A DNA stretch of 6,601 bases from UBA3263 sp964554335. Lineage in GTDB: Bacteria; Bacteroidota; Bacteroidia; Bacteroidales; Muribaculaceae. Below, in pieces: positions 6,330 through 6,601 of the stretch. The position numbers were made by a program, and so were the translations under genes. The notes under the pieces are model-generated. The model ran no database searches. It saw nothing but the letters and a program-made list of their open reading frames with translations, and was not told the origin of the DNA. Each line of letters opens with the position of its first letter. Position 1 is the first letter of the stretch. The stretch spans positions 1 through 6,601 of the forward strand of contig CAZKOF010000075.1 in NCBI GenBank assembly GCA_964554335.1, given 5' to 3'.

Positions 6330-6421
6330 GGATAGGTGGGTGAGTGGCTGAAACCACCGGTTTGCTAAACCGACGTAGTGAGCAATCGCTACCACGAGTT
6401 CGAATCTCGTCCTCTCCGCCA
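6330..6421 (+). tRNA. tRNA-Ser(GCU), CCA encoded
   Basis: The sequence folds as a class II tRNA. The acceptor arms are 6330-6336 and 6411-6417, with discriminator G6418 and an encoded CCA (6419-6421). The D stem is GGT (6339-6341) with ACC (6353-6355). The anticodon loop TTGCTAA (6362-6368) carries GCT at 6364-6366, reading AGC and AGU. The long variable arm at 6375-6392 has a 7-pair stem, including one G-U pair, closed by a GCAA tetraloop, as expected for serine. The T arm ACGAG-TTCGAAT-CTCGT (6394-6410) is perfect. Two pairs are mismatched: T6333 with C6414 (4:69) and C6357 with A6373 (27:43). Confidence 0.95.
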
Positions 6422-6427
6422 CTTGAT

Positions 6428-6469
6428 GAAAACCAGTTTCCCCTGGACTCCGAGGGAAAATTGGTTTTC
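6428..6469 (+). terminator. Hairpin after tRNA-Ser, probable intrinsic terminator
   Basis: The arms 6428-6443 and 6454-6469 pair at 15 of 16 positions, with one G-T wobble (6436/6461) and one mismatch (6440/6457), around a 10-base loop. It begins 6 bases after the encoded CCA. The 3' arm carries a TTTT run and is followed by a short T-rich stretch, so it would act mainly on the tRNA transcript. The A-rich 5' arm could let it work in the other direction as well. Confidence 0.65.
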
Positions 6470-6543
6470 TTGCTATAAGGCTGAAAAACTGGCACAAGCC
6501 GTTCTTCCGGTGCAATACCGAACTCTTTCATTTAACGGATAGT

Positions 6544-6601
6544 GTTTAGGTAGGTTCTATAAATTAAATATTTGCATATCAGAGAAATAATTCGTATCTT
6601 T
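6544..6601 (+). mobile_element. Probable start of a second, related IS (runs off the right edge)
   Basis: These 58 bases match the reverse strand of 393-450, the upstream end of the left IS, at 44 positions without gaps. Identical blocks include TTCTATAAATTAA (6555-6567) and GTATCTTT (6594-6601). The match fades to the left of 6544. By analogy, the terminus is at about 6544-6550 and a transposase gene should start rightward about 20 bases beyond the window. The element is related to, but not a copy of, the left one. No coding sequence is visible, so this rests on the end similarity only. Confidence 0.6.
6571..6601 (+). promoter_or_regulatory. Rightward promoter cut by the window edge
   Basis: TTTG at 6571-6574 is followed after 20 bases by TATCTTT at 6595-6601. 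A G at the next base would complete the TAnnTTTG element. It aligns exactly with the transposase promoter at 392-423, so it probably drives the transposase of the second IS. Confidence 0.6.

Noticed and set aside
6295..6531. Leftward open frame of 78 codons over the tRNA and its hairpin
   Set aside because: It is antisense to the tRNA; its EDEIRTRG stretch is the well-known false protein read from the reverse strand of tRNA-Ser genes.

Overview
This window looks like chromosomal DNA of a Bacteroidota member, most likely of the order Bacteroidales. The evidence is a fused MurF-alanine racemase gene, several promoters of the Bacteroidota type (TTTG, about 19-21 bases, then TAnnTTTG), starts without Shine-Dalgarno sequences, a DUF4369-type lipoprotein, and the small HsdR-N-like protein next to holA. 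A family-level assignment (for example Muribaculaceae) would be a guess from protein style only.

Layout. Positions 1-450 hold the 5' part of an IS5-family insertion sequence whose transposase runs leftward out of the window. Between it and queA lies a near-perfect leftward promoter (504-534), followed by an ATG and then the IS. This looks like the remnant of a gene interrupted at its first codons. Positions 541-4995 form a tightly packed leftward operon, holA - murF/alr fusion - queA, with a 4-base gap and a 4-base ATGA overlap. It combines replication (clamp loader delta), peptidoglycan precursor synthesis (D-alanine supply and a MurF-like domain) and tRNA queuosine modification. Rightward from 5052 is a small PD-(D/E)XK-like HsdR N-terminal protein, divergent from holA with interleaved promoters. 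Its 3' end overlaps by 16 bases a convergent leftward gene (5519-6229) for a lipoprotein with a DUF4369-like domain and an apparently cysteine-poor, redox-inactive thioredoxin-like domain. A tRNA-Ser(GCU) gene with encoded CCA lies at 6330-6421, followed by a terminator-like hairpin.

The last 58 bases match the IS end at the left edge in opposite orientation (44 of 58 positions, no gaps). A second, related IS therefore probably begins at about 6544 and runs rightward out of the window. The housekeeping block is thus bracketed by two outward-facing, diverged relatives of one IS type.

Nothing here is a clear new defence or mobile system. The best leads are the catalytically doubtful MurF half of the fusion, the paired IS ends, the orphan promoter beside the left IS, the cysteine-less thioredoxin-like lipoprotein, and two mispairs in the tRNA.
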